DNA of 64,000 nt, from positions 792,011 through 856,010 of the forward strand of contig NC_035926.1 in the NCBI RefSeq assembly GCF_000348985.1, written 5' to 3'. The stretch is from Huiozyma naganishii CBS 8797. Taxonomy: Eukaryota > Ascomycota > Saccharomycetes > Saccharomycetales > Saccharomycetaceae. Positions within the stretch are counted from its first letter, which is position 1; the number at the start of each line of letters is the position of its first letter. The notes beneath the pieces are model-generated. The model did not search any database and was not told the DNA's origin. It saw only the letters and a program-made list of their open reading frames with translations. Below are positions 34,001 through 44,459 of the stretch, in pieces. The position numbers and the translations under genes are program-made.

Positions 34001-34463
34001 CGTCATTAGTCTCGATGTTTCGCGTCTTCGCAGTCACCTTATTGAACACATCGGTGGATACGTTTTGCTCCTCCATTGCCGTAAACGTTCTCTTCTTGGT
34101 GATCTGATCCTGTTGCTGACCTAGCAGCTTCATTGCCTTGGTTTGCCAGTACTTGACATCTCTCTCGAGCTTCGCAATCGTGGCATCCTTATTCGGGATT
34201 CTCGGTCTCGGTTGCCTCTCCTCGTCGTAGACACACTTGATACCTTGTTTGAGACACCTTGTACATTCCGGCTTCTCTCTATCACACTTCATCTTCGATT
34301 TTCTGCAGTTCTGACAGACAAACGAGATCCTGTTCCTTTTCTTGAGCTGGATATTGCTAGAAGAGCTGCTACTAGAACTAGGGATGTCCGGGGTTATTTG
34401 GGGCGAATAAGACGGAGAAACCAAATCTCTTTGCCCGGCCCAGCCATCATTGACAAGGTTCAT
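31053..34463 (-). CDS. OAF1: Oaf1/Pip2-type oleate-responsive Zn2Cys6 activator
   Basis: Encodes 1136 residues, longer than S. cerevisiae Oaf1 (1047). Oaf1 and Pip2 form a heterodimer that binds oleate response elements and induces beta-oxidation and peroxisome genes; Oaf1 binds fatty acid directly. After a Ser-rich N terminus the zinc cluster at about residues 50-77 reads CQNCRKSKMKCDREKPECTRCLKQGIKC, followed by a linker and a predicted coil. The fungal transcription-factor domain carries ASENWCACANENIITCLLYI, FFAFSPEEGDLFLEHPTD and STSIGLHRDP. The C-terminal activation motif FFGGLDLFDYDFFFG is a family hallmark. Pip2 is a close ohnologue; the FLC2 and GEM1 neighbours indicate OAF1. Confidence 0.93.
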   Translation of the reverse strand: MNLVNDGWAGQRDLVSPSYSPQITPDIPSSSSSSSSNIQLKKRNRISFVCQNCRKSKMKCDREKPECTRCLKQGIKCVYDEERQPRPRIPNKDATIAKLERDVKYWQTKAMKLLGQQQDQITKKRTFTAMEEQNVSTDVFNKVTAKTRNIETNDDDSLDDIEINLYKEHPKLIFSKVMKHDVKPLSENYVITQDKFIASCIASVFISPAQNTMIPALTANANIARAQPSVRDNVLKLKSVLMAECTDPEQRVRIDDFTDRILQNTNSSRNLKIGMILSMLYNTVGRQFLEDRCSGEYSELLQSFIQEFETILPPFEVIQKYKTHFCEYIFPNLPFLQREMFEESIQKTLFPDPENPTKIKLNLGNTHLREKIENLSTLLVILKLSYISLRYIIHSDDDPRTNSGNSTYVTNEELRRYPITNDAILLAQRCLASENWCACANENIITCLLYIWSFFAFSPEEGDLFLEHPTDIISSLIMMLSTSIGLHRDPDDFPQLRDPSLSDKRSLNQRRLLWVSVVGICSFESTLKGRHPLLASDLMCSFLSTSAPNSVKHYMEKVSRDLVGENNETLLKIHEFTVKRAELSLLLSDLDNLTMSYNNTFSLRFLELSREKIEIFVEENFPLLELDKSTKRKGKGSKFPQEDIASKLNFLATQNSNALQSRIIAKLMFLRASVAVFLHFEVKVLEDESFLPYYYKYFIQTCVDALNLVKFFNDFFAGSYSDFVYKSTNYNVTKVIQLALPSALFCLVGMILRVNAASDSVFAAYQGYNKKGGANTMPAEKSAELNAYFERITFLQGELESSLQYIYIFSSKYLRFNYFSIFKLFAVFDVILQRVSIGKLWLSIYKMAHTKNLHSRIVKNLRMTLGVQLDKGEDLVKELKQRNHLNKMSINDLTKLCQEVHNIFETMAKPMEKEGTYMSSMSPTFAPTGDKQKENNNYSAGNNENDGGGIFFERKYPNGVSDSRECRNGSLESKFKLEEEPGVGSRSSQMFAPFSYISALNNLQKLSSAATLSQNLDFQTKLKKNRMRLILWTIRKIAKPSGQPMDVHDVSNNGNLSSQGFNKLHPGNVQRQAYSDRGPLENFSHGNTNLGGNMGSNSVLNNYMKGNEEAVPTEYSAFFGGLDLFDYDFFFGSDVP

Positions 34464-35943
34464 AGGTAGACACTTGGGTATGTATTACACGCGGATGAAG
34501 GAGCTAGACAGCTATAGCAGAGTACTATTTCAAGACAATGAACCCTCCTGATAGATAGGCAGGTACATTTATATACGGGTATTTTTTTTTCACTTTTTAA
34601 ACAAGAATAAAGGACATAACAGCAATGGTAGTCACTAGACCAACACAAAGGAAAAAAGAAATTAGAGTTGCCGCTGCGCTCTTTAACGACAACTGGAACT
34701 GGGGCAACAATTCAATTGAAAGTTTTCTTCAATTCATTCCGACCACTACCAATTTATTCGTTCACTGTTGCTCGAAAATTGGCCCTGTCTGCTTGTCTGG
34801 GGGAGAATTAAAACAACTTCTCCGGCAACTTTACTTCCTGTTGCTGTTCCAAATTCCTGTCAAAAGAAGGAAAGAGAAGAGAAAATGTATGCCTAAGAAA
34901 GTCCCATAGCCGGATGCGGGGCATATCCCGTTTAAGACAGGGCTAATACTCCTACATATTGTGTAACAATGCTACAGTAAACCCGAGCCGGGCGATTATT
35001 TTGTATTTTTTTGTGACAAAATAACGCCCAAGACAACACGAGTGGCCTAGAAAGAACTGCTGTTCGTTCCCGAGCGGCATTATTTTCCTAACGGAGGTTA
35101 CGTTTCAAGTCAAGCGGTGCCCGTACGAGAGTACTGTGCCAAATTTGCCAAATAGGTCGTTGGTAATCACCTCCAAAGGCTCCAAAAATAGGTTTCTTGA
35201 AGAAGTGAAAAAAAAATTTTCACTAGTAATATACGTTTCGTAAACCAAAAAAACGGAATTACGTCGAGCAAAGTAGGGCAGGATCCTTTCCCTGATTATC
35301 TTTTTCATCTCAGGCAACGTGGTGCCAACAAAGGAAAAACTGCGCAAAATTTAAACTTTGAGCAAAAATAAAGGCCAATTGTCTTTTCTTTCCACCGTTA
35401 TCGCCCATGCAACTCGCGTTGGGCAGCTTGTTCATTCCAACGGTATTTTTTCTGTACCTCTCCATCTCTTTCTTTGCTGGGTTTTGTTTGGGAAAGAGCG
35501 GTGAATTAGAAACAATTCCCATTGTTTTGGTGACTAAGCTTATCACACCAGTCACCCTTACGTCGCCGACAGATTTGTCGGACAATGAAATCCACCAAAC
35601 GCGATCGCCGTAGACCCTTTCGTAGAAAACGGATTAGGTAATTCAATGGGTAGGAAGTAGAACAAAGAACACTTCCTGTGAATTGTAGCTATAAACGAAT
35701 AATTATTACAACTACTGGTACGTAAGCCCAGCACATCTCAGTGAGGGATTAAACATATACATAGGACAATATACAGAAAGAACAACAGGATCAAATGCCA
35801 ACAGAAACGGGGTCCTGGACTACAGTTGTGATTTTGATTGCTCTTTCAGTTTCCCCAGTTTTCAATTAATTGATGAATTTCCTATTGTTTCCAGCCTACA
35901 CGGGCCAGATACAGTTTTGGTTTGTTTGTCTGGTGACATCAGA
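34464..35943. other. OAF1-FLC2 gap, no supported gene
   Basis: The 1.48 kb between the 5' end of OAF1 and the 3' end of FLC2 contains the OAF1 promoter. Two small ATG-started frames exist on the plus strand. One at 34625-34909 gives 94 residues with mixed composition. The other at 35407-35613 gives 68 residues with a hydrophobic first half (LFIPTVFFLYLSISFFAGFC). Neither resembles a known protein, and both could occur by chance. I looked for an oleate response element and found no clean CGG-N3-TNA-N9-12-CCG match. Confidence 0.5.
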
Positions 35944-38430
35944 TCATAAAAAGTCTCTGGAATATGAGTGGTTCCCATTGTAGAAACTTGTCTCGGGTTT
36001 CTTCAGGTTGCCGTTGTTACTGTTATTGTTTCTTGCTGGAGAACGCGACTGCGATGTGAAGTAGTTAGGGTGTAAGTTGGAATTCCCCACTGACGGCGAA
36101 GCGTTAACCGAGCTACCTGCCGCGTTGTTGTTCACTACAGAAAATGGTTGCACAACTTTGGCAGAATCATCTCCATCAAGCAGACCCGTTGAACTCTTAT
36201 TCCCGTTAAAGGACCTTTCCATACTGTAGGAACTTGCCTCGTCATCATATATCCTCCTGTTGCCAAATGCATCCTCTCTCAGCCCCTTCTCTTTATCGGT
36301 TTCGTTAGTGTCCAAGACCGCTTGTCTCAACTCGAATAGCTCTGCCTCGGATTTATTGTTGTTCAAGTTGGTCATGCTGCCGTCCGTGTTGTTAACCTTT
36401 GGAATAAAGGAGACACGGTCGTCCTTTATTGGTTGATATCTGACGTCTGGGTTTCTGTGTGCCAAAGCCAGTGTGCACGTTATAATCGTGAAGAGCAACA
36501 AAAACAGTGCGAACACGGCGTTCAATACGAACAGGACAACGGCCATCACTGAGGATACCACTGCTGGTTGTTTGAACAGATTGCTGAAGAATAGGAAGAA
36601 TAAAGCGTTGATTAGATTGACACAGTGGATCGCGATGTTGAAGATATTTGTTCTTTTGTCCAGGTATGGCCGGATCCAGCACACGGCAATGAAGTAGAAC
36701 AGTTCGATGACGAAAATAATCATCGCTTGTGCCTTACCTTGCTCTTGCAGGACTGCCACAAATAGTGACCTCAGGAATGAATATATTAGCAGGGGCAACA
36801 ACCACCAAAATGTGTCTGCTTTGAACTGCACGTATAGAAACCCGTACCTGTTCAAGAAATATGTGTCACCGTACAGTAGATACGCTGGATTCTTGTACAG
36901 ACGCATGGACTCGTTACCCTTCATAAGTACTCTTACAGTACCGTATGTCAACAGCCCTGTGATAATAATGAAGATTATTGCTGCATCGGCGACGACGGCG
37001 GGTGAATCGTTCTGGGTGAATTCCCAGATGGTCAATAGAGATATCTGTGGGAACGCAATGATCGCCAATCTGAATAGCGTACCCTTAATGATAGACCCCC
37101 AGTTTTTCCTGTACTGGAAGAAATTGGACGTCTCTGGCATCAATCTTGCCTTTGTAAGGAGCTCCAGCAATGATTTGAAGAAGATCAAACCTGCAATGAC
37201 CACGAAGAGAAAGAAGAGGAAGAACACGATCCCTGTGAGGAAGAAGTTTGACAATTCGATCCCCGCTCTGAACGCAACACGCTTGATACCACGTAGCACA
37301 AGGATCCTAGAAGAGTATGCGTTTGAGTCTCTCTCGTCTGTTGTGTACAAGTTAGCGTCGTCTGTGATGGCGTCGAAATTGTAATCGCTAGAGGAGGCTA
37401 CAGTGATAGCCCTTTTGAACAAGTCTCTAACCAAGTCTCTCTTCCTCTGGACGCTGACGGACAGTACGTTTTTGTTTGCGACGACCACAGTGGACGTTCC
37501 CCTTGTGGATTGGACGTACCAATTGAATATTTTCTGCATGAACTCGGCGCGGATGATCCCCATGGACCACTGGAAATTCTGAGTCCATGCGGCTGCCATC
37601 GGTGGTACCCTTGATACACCCATCATTGCTGTGATCGCGAGGTTTTGGAAGTAAATGAACAAAGAGATAGAATTGGAAGCGATATGCGTTGCCGTCGCGC
37701 TGTACCCTATCACTGAGACAAACCCAGAAGTGAGCACCCCGACACCTGACACGGCAGCAATGGGCCAAGAGGCGTATTTAGTCTGCACGGTCTTATCGTT
37801 ACTGAGGATCGCCTGTACACAAGCCAACGGTGTGTTGAAATCCGTGTCGTTTTGCGAGTACACGACAACACGTACTTGCGCGTCCAAGTCGGGCACCGTG
37901 TACGCTATAGATGGGATCTGTTTCACTTGGTCCGAGTCTATCTTGTACGTTGAGCTAATATCAATTCTACCGGGGGACAATGGACAAATCCCTACTTGGT
38001 TCAGACTACACGGGTCAAAATCCATGTTAATAATCTTGAGCCCATAGGCGATAATCTCTGCCTTGATGATAATCTTCTCGTTTATAGTGGTTGTAGCGTC
38101 AATCTTGAACACAACGGAGCTGTTGTGTCTGTAATACCTGACGTCAAAAAACTGTGCTGAGAACTGTGAGTTATCCATACACGTGAGCAAAGAAGTGGTC
38201 TTCAAATGTGACGAGTCCTTCTTTAACGCAGCAGAGGTAGACGACGCAGCGGAGGTGGAGCTCGACGTCTGGGAACTATCCGTCGCTGTACTGTCTGTGG
38301 TGGCGGTTGCCGCCACTGCCGCCACTGCCGTTGTGTCGGTGTTTGCATTATCGCCCTGTGTATAGCCCTTCGGTATCGAGTGCAACAGCAGAAAGCACAG
38401 CAAATAGTACGCAAAACTGAACACTTTCAT
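35944..38430 (-). CDS. FLC2: Flc2, putative ER FAD/calcium carrier (TRP-like)
   Basis: Encodes 828 residues, against 783 in S. cerevisiae. Flc proteins are ER membrane proteins implicated in FAD import into the ER and calcium homeostasis, with a TRP-like membrane domain. A clear signal peptide (VFSFAYYLLCFLLLHSIP) starts at the ATG at 38430; the frame extends upstream to a GTG at 38496. A Ser/Thr/Ala-rich stretch is followed by the ML-like lumenal domain (LLTCMDNSQFSAQFFDVRYY; CPLSPGRIDIS), then about nine membrane segments from residue 235, with the diagnostic YFQNLAITAMMGVSRVPPMA and QYRKNWGSIIKGTLFRL. A polar Asn/Ser-rich cytosolic tail covers the last 160 residues. It is divergent from ACS1. 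Confidence 0.94.
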   Translation of the reverse strand: MKVFSFAYYLLCFLLLHSIPKGYTQGDNANTDTTAVAAVAATATTDSTATDSSQTSSSTSAASSTSAALKKDSSHLKTTSLLTCMDNSQFSAQFFDVRYYRHNSSVVFKIDATTTINEKIIIKAEIIAYGLKIINMDFDPCSLNQVGICPLSPGRIDISSTYKIDSDQVKQIPSIAYTVPDLDAQVRVVVYSQNDTDFNTPLACVQAILSNDKTVQTKYASWPIAAVSGVGVLTSGFVSVIGYSATATHIASNSISLFIYFQNLAITAMMGVSRVPPMAAAWTQNFQWSMGIIRAEFMQKIFNWYVQSTRGTSTVVVANKNVLSVSVQRKRDLVRDLFKRAITVASSSDYNFDAITDDANLYTTDERDSNAYSSRILVLRGIKRVAFRAGIELSNFFLTGIVFFLFFLFVVIAGLIFFKSLLELLTKARLMPETSNFFQYRKNWGSIIKGTLFRLAIIAFPQISLLTIWEFTQNDSPAVVADAAIIFIIITGLLTYGTVRVLMKGNESMRLYKNPAYLLYGDTYFLNRYGFLYVQFKADTFWWLLPLLIYSFLRSLFVAVLQEQGKAQAMIIFVIELFYFIAVCWIRPYLDKRTNIFNIAIHCVNLINALFFLFFSNLFKQPAVVSSVMAVVLFVLNAVFALFLLLFTIITCTLALAHRNPDVRYQPIKDDRVSFIPKVNNTDGSMTNLNNNKSEAELFELRQAVLDTNETDKEKGLREDAFGNRRIYDDEASSYSMERSFNGNKSSTGLLDGDDSAKVVQPFSVVNNNAAGSSVNASPSVGNSNLHPNYFTSQSRSPARNNNSNNGNLKKPETSFYNGNHSYSRDFL

Positions 38431-38751
38431 CACTGTCTGGGTGTGTAGTCTAAACAGAAGCAATGAAACTGAACAATCTAGCCTCTGCTGCAACACTCCT
38501 GTAAAAGTGACAATGCCTTAGACAGGGGCTTGATACCTCCAATGTTACGTTCGCGATGAGGTTTACAAGTGAACAGCTTTAGTATCAAAAACGTTAAAAT
38601 AGTGAGCGAAAGAGAGAGGGTCGACGCCAAAAAAAGAAATATCCGAAAGAGAACAAGAAAAGAAGGCTTGGACGGAAACGGCAAATTTTCTAAAATTAGA
38701 AAAGCTCCGTCGAAAGTGACAGGTCACGGGACCGGGAAAAAAAGAGAAAAG

Positions 38752-38974
38752 GCGGGGTAATCAACCCAGGAAGTGGGGCAGCGGTTACCCCGCTTACCCC
38801 ACTTACCCCACCAGCGCGCGGCTGTGCAGCCACCCCACCTATCCCGTCCGGCCGGCCGTCCCGCGTGACATCCCAGCCGTTGGGGTAAAAACACCGCTAG
38901 CAGCACCCACCACTTAGCACGAAATACCCCGCACAGTGCGTTCCCACCGCGTGACGCCCTGCTCTTCTTACCCC
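38752..38974. promoter_or_regulatory. TTACCCC cluster in the FLC2-ACS1 divergent promoter
   Basis: Six copies of TTACCCC lie within 223 bp: three in tandem at 9 bp spacing (38785, 38794, 38803; unit TTACCCC[G/A]C), one at 38968, and two on the other strand (38754 and 38882). The CCCC[G/A]C core resembles Mig1 sites and the GGGG core overlaps Adr1-type sites. Both would suit glucose repression of ACS1, but the AT-rich flank expected for Mig1 is weak. TTACCC is also close to Reb1, although the last base differs from TTACCCG. Confidence 0.55.
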
Positions 38975-39211
38975 ACTGCTGTCTCCACTGTGTGAGAGTC
39001 TTTCCAGCGTCTTAATTTTGGCAGAATATAGCCGCCGACCTCTGCTGGAGATTCCGGGGATTGGGGTATATATTTGGGATATAAAAGGGGAACGGGAAAG
39101 TTTTGTACCTTTTTCTGTTCCTCTCCGTAAATCATCTTTTTCTTCCTGTTGTTGTCAATTGCTGGTTTTCTTTCTTCAGAAGTAGACCATACATACCCAC
39201 CCCCCCCCACA

Positions 39212-41359
39212 ATGTCTCCCTCGGCTGTTGTGGAACAGAACAACCACGAAACAGACAGCATTGCTCAATTGAAGTTGAACAGTGCTGGAAGTGCCGATGC
39301 TGCTGCTGCCCCAGCATCTCAGCACCGTAACGAGTACGAACATTTGACCTCCGTTAAGGTCGTTAAACAGAAACCAGTGCAAGATCGGTTGAAGGAGGAC
39401 ATCAGGGACCATTACTCTCCTCACTTGAACGGGCTCGAGGAGTACAATGTTCAATACAAACAGTCGATTGAAAACCCTGCACAGTTCTTCGGGGACAAAG
39501 CTCACTCTTTCTTGAACTGGTTTAGAGATTTCGATCAAGTGTTCGTCCCAGATGCACAAACGGGGCAACCATCATTCGAAAATAACGCATGGTTCTTGAA
39601 TGGGCAATTGAACGCATGTTACAACTGTGTCGATAGACACGCGTTAAAGCATCCAGACAAACCGGCTATCGTCTACGAAGCGGATGAACCAGGTCAATCG
39701 TTGACTTTCAGTTACAAAGAATTGCTTCAAGAAGTTTGTAAAGTCGCTCAAGTTTTGAAATACTCTATGGGGGTCAACAAGGGTGACACAGTGGCAGTGT
39801 ACATGCCCATGATCCCACAGGCTTTGATCACTCTATTGGCCATCGTCCGTATCGGTGCCATCCATTCCGTAATCTTTGCCGGGTTTTCCTCAAATTCATT
39901 AAGAGACAGAATCAACGACGCAGACTCAAAAGTTGTTGTCACGGCAAACGAGTCCCTACGCGGTGGGAAGATCATTGAAACGAAGAAGATTGTCGATGAC
40001 GCTTTAAAGGAGGCTCCAGGTGTCAGACACGTCCTTGTTTACAAACGGACATCTAATGACCGTGTCAACTTCCAAGCGCCCAGAGACCTTGATTGGGAAC
40101 AGGAATGTAAAAAATACAAGACGTACTACCCATGTGAACCAGTGGACTCAGAACACCCTCTGTTCTTACTGTACACCTCAGGATCCACGGGGACACCAAA
40201 GGGTGTCCAACACTCGACGGCAGGGTACTTATTGAACGCTCTTTTGACCATGAGATACACTTTTGACACTCACCAGGAGGATGTATTCTTTACAGCAGGT
40301 GACATTGGTTGGATTACAGGTCACACATACGTTGTGTATGGACCCCTGTTGTACGGATGTACTACTGTTGTCTTTGAGGGAACACCAGCGTACCCAAATT
40401 ACTCTCGTTATTGGGATATCATTGACACTCATAAAGTAACCCAATTTTACGTTGCACCAACAGCTTTGCGTCTGTTGAAGAGAGCTGGGGACGAGTTCAT
40501 TGAGGGATATTCATTAAAGACCTTAAGATCTTTGGGATCTGTCGGCGAACCCATCGCTGCTGAAGTCTGGGAATGGTATTCTGAAAAGATTGGGAAGAAC
40601 GATATCCCCATCGTCGATACGTACTGGCAAACAGAGTCTGGTGCACATTTAGTCACACCATTGGCAGGTGGGGTCACCCCAATGAAACCTGGTTCCGCAT
40701 CGTTCCCATTCTTCGGTATTGAAACGGTCATTTTGGACCCCACAACGGGTCAAGAGGTCACTACAGACCACGCAGAAGGTGTACTCGCGATTAAAAGAGC
40801 GTGGCCGTCCTTTGCAAGAACCATTTGGAAAAACCATGACAGATATATGGACACGTACTTGAACCCTTACCCAGGGTACTACTTCACCGGTGACGGTGCC
40901 GCGAGAGATAAAGATGGGTACATCTGGATCTTGGGTCGTGTTGACGACGTCGTCAATGTGTCGGGGCACAGATTATCCACGGCTGAAATCGAAGCCGCTT
41001 TGATTGAGGACTCCATTGTGGCAGAGACTGCGGTTGTAGGATTCAATGATGACCTCACGGGCCAGGCAGTCGCTGCATTCGTCGTCTTGAAGAACAAATC
41101 CGCTTGGTCCAACGCTTCCGAGGACGAACTTCAAGATATTAAGAAACACTTGATCCTAACAGTGAGGAAAGACATCGGACCCTTTGCTGCTCCCAAACTG
41201 ATCGTCTTGGTTGACGATTTGCCAAAGACAAGGTCAGGGAAAATCATGAGACGGATCCTAAGGAAAATCCTTGCTGGCGAGGCTGACCAACTAGGTGACG
41301 TGACGACCTTGTCGAACCCAGGTGTTGTCAAACATTTAATCGACTCTGTGAAACTGTAA
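39212..41359 (+). CDS. ACS1: Acetyl-CoA synthetase, Acs1 type
   Basis: Encodes 715 residues from the ATG at 39212 (MSPSAVVEQ, matching the S. cerevisiae MSPSAV start); the frame opens earlier at 39149. It makes acetyl-CoA from acetate, CoA and ATP; the Acs1 form serves aerobic growth on non-fermentable carbon. A variable 50-residue N-terminal extension distinguishes Acs1 from Acs2. It is followed by [19 protein letters not shown], the AMP-binding signature [48 protein letters not shown] and the C-terminal [15 protein letters not shown], which holds the acetylation-regulated Lys. Codon use is biased. The promoter holds the TTACCCC cluster and a C-rich tract (CCACCCCCCCCCAC) immediately before the ATG. 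Confidence 0.98.
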   Translation: MSPSAVVEQNNHETDSIAQLKLNSAGSADAAAAPASQHRNEYEHLTSVKVVKQKPVQDRLKEDIRDHYSPHLNGLEEYNVQYKQSIENPAQFFGDKAHSFLNWFRDFDQVFVPDAQTGQPSFENNAWFLNGQLNACYNCVDRHALKHPDKPAIVYEADEPGQSLTFSYKELLQEVCKVAQVLKYSMGVNKGDTVAVYMPMIPQALITLLAIVRIGAIHSVIFAGFSSNSLRDRINDADSKVVVTANESLRGGKIIETKKIVDDALKEAPGVRHVLVYKRTSNDRVNFQAPRDLDWEQECKKYKTYYPCEPVDSEHPLFLLYTSGSTGTPKGVQHSTAGYLLNALLTMRYTFDTHQEDVFFTAGDIGWITGHTYVVYGPLLYGCTTVVFEGTPAYPNYSRYWDIIDTHKVTQFYVAPTALRLLKRAGDEFIEGYSLKTLRSLGSVGEPIAAEVWEWYSEKIGKNDIPIVDTYWQTESGAHLVTPLAGGVTPMKPGSASFPFFGIETVILDPTTGQEVTTDHAEGVLAIKRAWPSFARTIWKNHDRYMDTYLNPYPGYYFTGDGAARDKDGYIWILGRVDDVVNVSGHRLSTAEIEAALIEDSIVAETAVVGFNDDLTGQAVAAFVVLKNKSAWSNASEDELQDIKKHLILTVRKDIGPFAAPKLIVLVDDLPKTRSGKIMRRILRKILAGEADQLGDVTTLSNPGVVKHLIDSVKL

Positions 41360-41601
41360 TGACTCTTTTTTGTTTCTTCCCCCCTCCTCATGGATTGTCA
41401 GCATCATATACGATCTATTTAAAATAGGCCGATTGCCGTTCATCTGTGTTTCTCTTATTTTCCGATCGTTCATCTTCCTACTTCATTTTTTATCTAATCG
41501 GATTTATATGCTAAAATTATTTGTTACGTATTGTTCTACTACGACGAAATATACATATGTGAATACACAGTATATACGTGACATTTAAGAAAGGTCTATT
41601 A

Positions 41602-44061
41602 TTATAATGCAAATCTAATAGTTTGGGTGATTGTATGCAACATGGTTCCTCTGAGGTAAGGCTGCCTCACGTTTGACCGTCTAACGTACAGCCCACCAAT
41701 TAGCAACACCGTGTCCTGACAGACAAGAAACGTGCTGCCAAAGTACATCGAGGGGAAAGCATCCATCCTGGATCTCACTTTCACCCTGGCAACTTTGTCG
41801 TCTTTGGAATCGTCATCAATAAGTTCTCTGAAGAAAATACACTGCGTGCTCAGGTCCACCGCCCGAATAGTCAATTGTTCCAATTCTATGCTTTCCATGC
41901 TCTCGTAGTCCAGTATTCCGTACACTGGAGAATCCACCTCCTCATTATTGAACAAAATGTTCACATCGTCCTGATTCAAACCACCGACAAAAGTGAGTAA
42001 CGTGCCTGAAGCTAGTATAGTATGACCGACGAGCCGCAGTTCAATAGATTTCAGTCCAACATCCCCGTTGGCCTGTTTGTACTTCCCAAATAATTCTATC
42101 TTCTCCCATTTTAGCTTTTGTAGGTCGAACCACCACAGATCCCCGTATACCTTTGCATTATTGGAGCCCCCATGTATGATGAAGGATCGCTTACAAGTTT
42201 TAGAAGGTGTCGAGTTGGCCACACATCCATATTTATCATCTGCTGGCTTAAAATCCGAAGATTGACCACCCCTCGAAAGACTGGAGCTCACTTCAAAGTT
42301 TTTCGCTAAATTCGAGAGCATCTCAGATTCGATATCGTTGTAGTTTGCATATGGGACATCATCGTACACTAGTGCCCCCATAAACGCACGTTGCGGTGGC
42401 CATAGACCCTTCACGGTCTCTTGAGAGATAAGTTTTGCCGTAGCGGTCTTGGAGAATTTTATGAACCCGCGCTTCCCCCTTGATTTTATCGGTATGTCAA
42501 CTTGCCACAGATCATTCATGGCTTCGTACTCGTCATCGCCAACCTGTTTGTACCCACCAAATATTAGGATCCTATTCACGCCACCATGCTTCAACGATGT
42601 GTCGTCCTGTTGACATGTGGGTGAGATTTTACAAGCTTGCCCTGGTGCTGACTCGTCGAGAGACATCTGTGCGTGCCCAAACCTTGGAGGGAAATTCGTT
42701 AGTTTTTCCAAGCTACCATTTGATGCGTTAGGTTCCAATAGCAACTCCATCTTGGAGAACTTGTACGTCATGACGTCCAAGATATACCCGACATTATTGA
42801 CAAAAGCCTTTTTCTTCAAATGATATTTCCCCGTAGCCTGGTTCAACATCGCTTCTGTTCTCACTTCAAACCCTCCGAAATACAAGATGTACCTATCGGA
42901 TAGTTTGGATCCCGTAGCGCAATGCAGTATTGGTGGGATATGTCCAAAGATCTTTGGTCTCGATACGTGATTTGTAGTCGAGGAAATGACGTATAAGTAC
43001 GGGTTCCCCAGCATACTTGGGTTATTTATAACGTCATTTAGCAGTGGGGGCGGTAGGTATTCAATACCATCCATCTCAAACTCGTTGAGGTTTGGTGCCT
43101 CTTCATCGTACCGGTACGATGGGATGGACCCGCCGATGATGTAGATGTTATCGTCCAGAGGCACGGAACAGTGGTATACGAAGGAGGGCACTTTACACTC
43201 TGAGAATACGGAGGGAATAAAAGTGGTCCCCGCAAAAGTGTCGTACATCTTCGGGATGTAACCTTCACCGTTAATGAAGTACGGAGATTTGGTTTTTTTA
43301 TCCTGAAGTCCCCCATCACTGTCCGTGTCCTTCATTAAAATCTCGTTGAAAATCGGGTTGACTGCTGGTATCCACAGGTTGTGTCTCTTGAGCACCTCCA
43401 CGTCATGGGAGGCATTTTGAAGCTGTGCCATGTACTTGAAGTACGAGGCGGAGGCCTCTTTATCTATCATGTCGTCTGAGATGAAGGGTAGACGGTCGAA
43501 CGCGACCCGGTCCGCCGCGGGTTCGAACGGATTCTCATACGTGATCCAGGGAAGCGAAGGGTTACTCAAAAAATCGTCCACGAGGTTCGCCTTCCGATCG
43601 CCGACATACTGTTTCTGCGAATCTTGCGAACTGACGACACTGCTGTTTCTACCGCTGGTCACGGATACACACCTGGTGGTCATGTAGAACCGTTTCAAAA
43701 GGGACTCTATCTCCTGTTTCGAGTGCAAAACGATCTTTGAATTGAAATAGCTTTGCTCAAGCGGCGTTACTGTCGCCTGGTGCGCACCACTGGAGACACT
43801 GCTCCTGGAGCTATCCAAGTTGCTGAAATCCAGCGGCCCACGCGGTTTCCTCCCGTTCCCAAAGACGTCCATGATCGCATAGTAGTTCGAGAAATACGGC
43901 AGTGGGCGGAACACTTTCGTCATCGACTGCATGCAGCTCCGCTGATCGTTGTACTCGACTTTGCTCGACAGCGGGTCCGTTGGGTCCAGCACAGCGGCTG
44001 TCTCCGACACATTATATTCATTCAGAGGTCTCATATCCGACTGCTTACCGGAATTGAACAT
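41602..44061 (-). CDS. GPB2: Gpb2 (Krh1), kelch-repeat regulator of PKA
   Basis: Encodes 819 residues, against 880 in S. cerevisiae, from the ATG at 44061; an upstream in-frame TTG at 44112 is disregarded. Gpb1/Gpb2 are seven-kelch-repeat proteins that act downstream of the Gpr1-Gpa2 glucose sensor, stabilise Ira1/2 and dampen cAMP-PKA signalling. Kelch-type strands are visible at YHCSVPLDDNIYIIGGSIP, RYILYFGGFEVRTEA, RILIFGGYKQVGDDEYEAMN, RSFIIHGGSNNAKVYGDLWW and TVLLIGGLYVRRSNV, with conserved PPPLLNDVINNPSMLGNP between. Either Gpb1 or Gpb2 fits the fold; the ACS1 and ECM1 neighbours indicate GPB2. It is convergent with ACS1. CNE1, which follows GPB2 in S. cerevisiae, is missing here. Confidence 0.9.
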   Translation of the reverse strand: MFNSGKQSDMRPLNEYNVSETAAVLDPTDPLSSKVEYNDQRSCMQSMTKVFRPLPYFSNYYAIMDVFGNGRKPRGPLDFSNLDSSRSSVSSGAHQATVTPLEQSYFNSKIVLHSKQEIESLLKRFYMTTRCVSVTSGRNSSVVSSQDSQKQYVGDRKANLVDDFLSNPSLPWITYENPFEPAADRVAFDRLPFISDDMIDKEASASYFKYMAQLQNASHDVEVLKRHNLWIPAVNPIFNEILMKDTDSDGGLQDKKTKSPYFINGEGYIPKMYDTFAGTTFIPSVFSECKVPSFVYHCSVPLDDNIYIIGGSIPSYRYDEEAPNLNEFEMDGIEYLPPPLLNDVINNPSMLGNPYLYVISSTTNHVSRPKIFGHIPPILHCATGSKLSDRYILYFGGFEVRTEAMLNQATGKYHLKKKAFVNNVGYILDVMTYKFSKMELLLEPNASNGSLEKLTNFPPRFGHAQMSLDESAPGQACKISPTCQQDDTSLKHGGVNRILIFGGYKQVGDDEYEAMNDLWQVDIPIKSRGKRGFIKFSKTATAKLISQETVKGLWPPQRAFMGALVYDDVPYANYNDIESEMLSNLAKNFEVSSSLSRGGQSSDFKPADDKYGCVANSTPSKTCKRSFIIHGGSNNAKVYGDLWWFDLQKLKWEKIELFGKYKQANGDVGLKSIELRLVGHTILASGTLLTFVGGLNQDDVNILFNNEEVDSPVYGILDYESMESIELEQLTIRAVDLSTQCIFFRELIDDDSKDDKVARVKVRSRMDAFPSMYFGSTFLVCQDTVLLIGGLYVRRSNVRQPYLRGTMLHTITQTIRFAL

Positions 44062-44238
44062 TTCAGCAAAGTCACACACACACCCACACCACGGATCAGC
44101 TCTTCCGATCAACAGTCAACACAGGCGCGCGCGTGGTTTCCTCGAGCAGGTCAATGTCAACTGCAGTGGGCGTCAGATACATATCAGTTGATGTAAAAAC
44201 TTCCGAAGTGAAAATACCGGACTGCGAGCAGCCTATTT

Positions 44239-44246
44239 TTACCCGG
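44239..44246 (+). promoter_or_regulatory. Candidate Reb1 site upstream of GPB2
   Basis: TTACCCGG is a perfect Reb1 core, about 180 bp upstream of the GPB2 ATG in the 398 bp GPB2-ECM1 gap. Reb1 typically keeps such promoters nucleosome-free. Confidence 0.5.
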
Positions 44247-44459
44247 ACGGAACGCTGAATAACGCCGATGCACAGAAGACCTCGAGACCTTCGATGCATC
44301 GGCAAGGCACTCGAGGCGATCAATGCGATGGTCTGTCGTGGTCTAACCATCGTATGTTCACTTGTAGTAGAGAATAGAAATAAAACTGGTCGGGAAATTG
44401 TACATAGTGGCGGTATGCCAAGAAGATGAGATGTGACGGAGCGTTCACCCGTGTGTTAC

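Noticed and set aside
36707..37384. A 225-codon plus-strand frame
   Set aside because: Entirely antisense to the FLC2 membrane domain, with no start context or similarity of its own.
43520..43535. GGGTTCGAA-like sequence resembling a tRNA T-loop
   Set aside because: Lies in the GPB2 coding region and no acceptor, D or anticodon arms can be formed around it.
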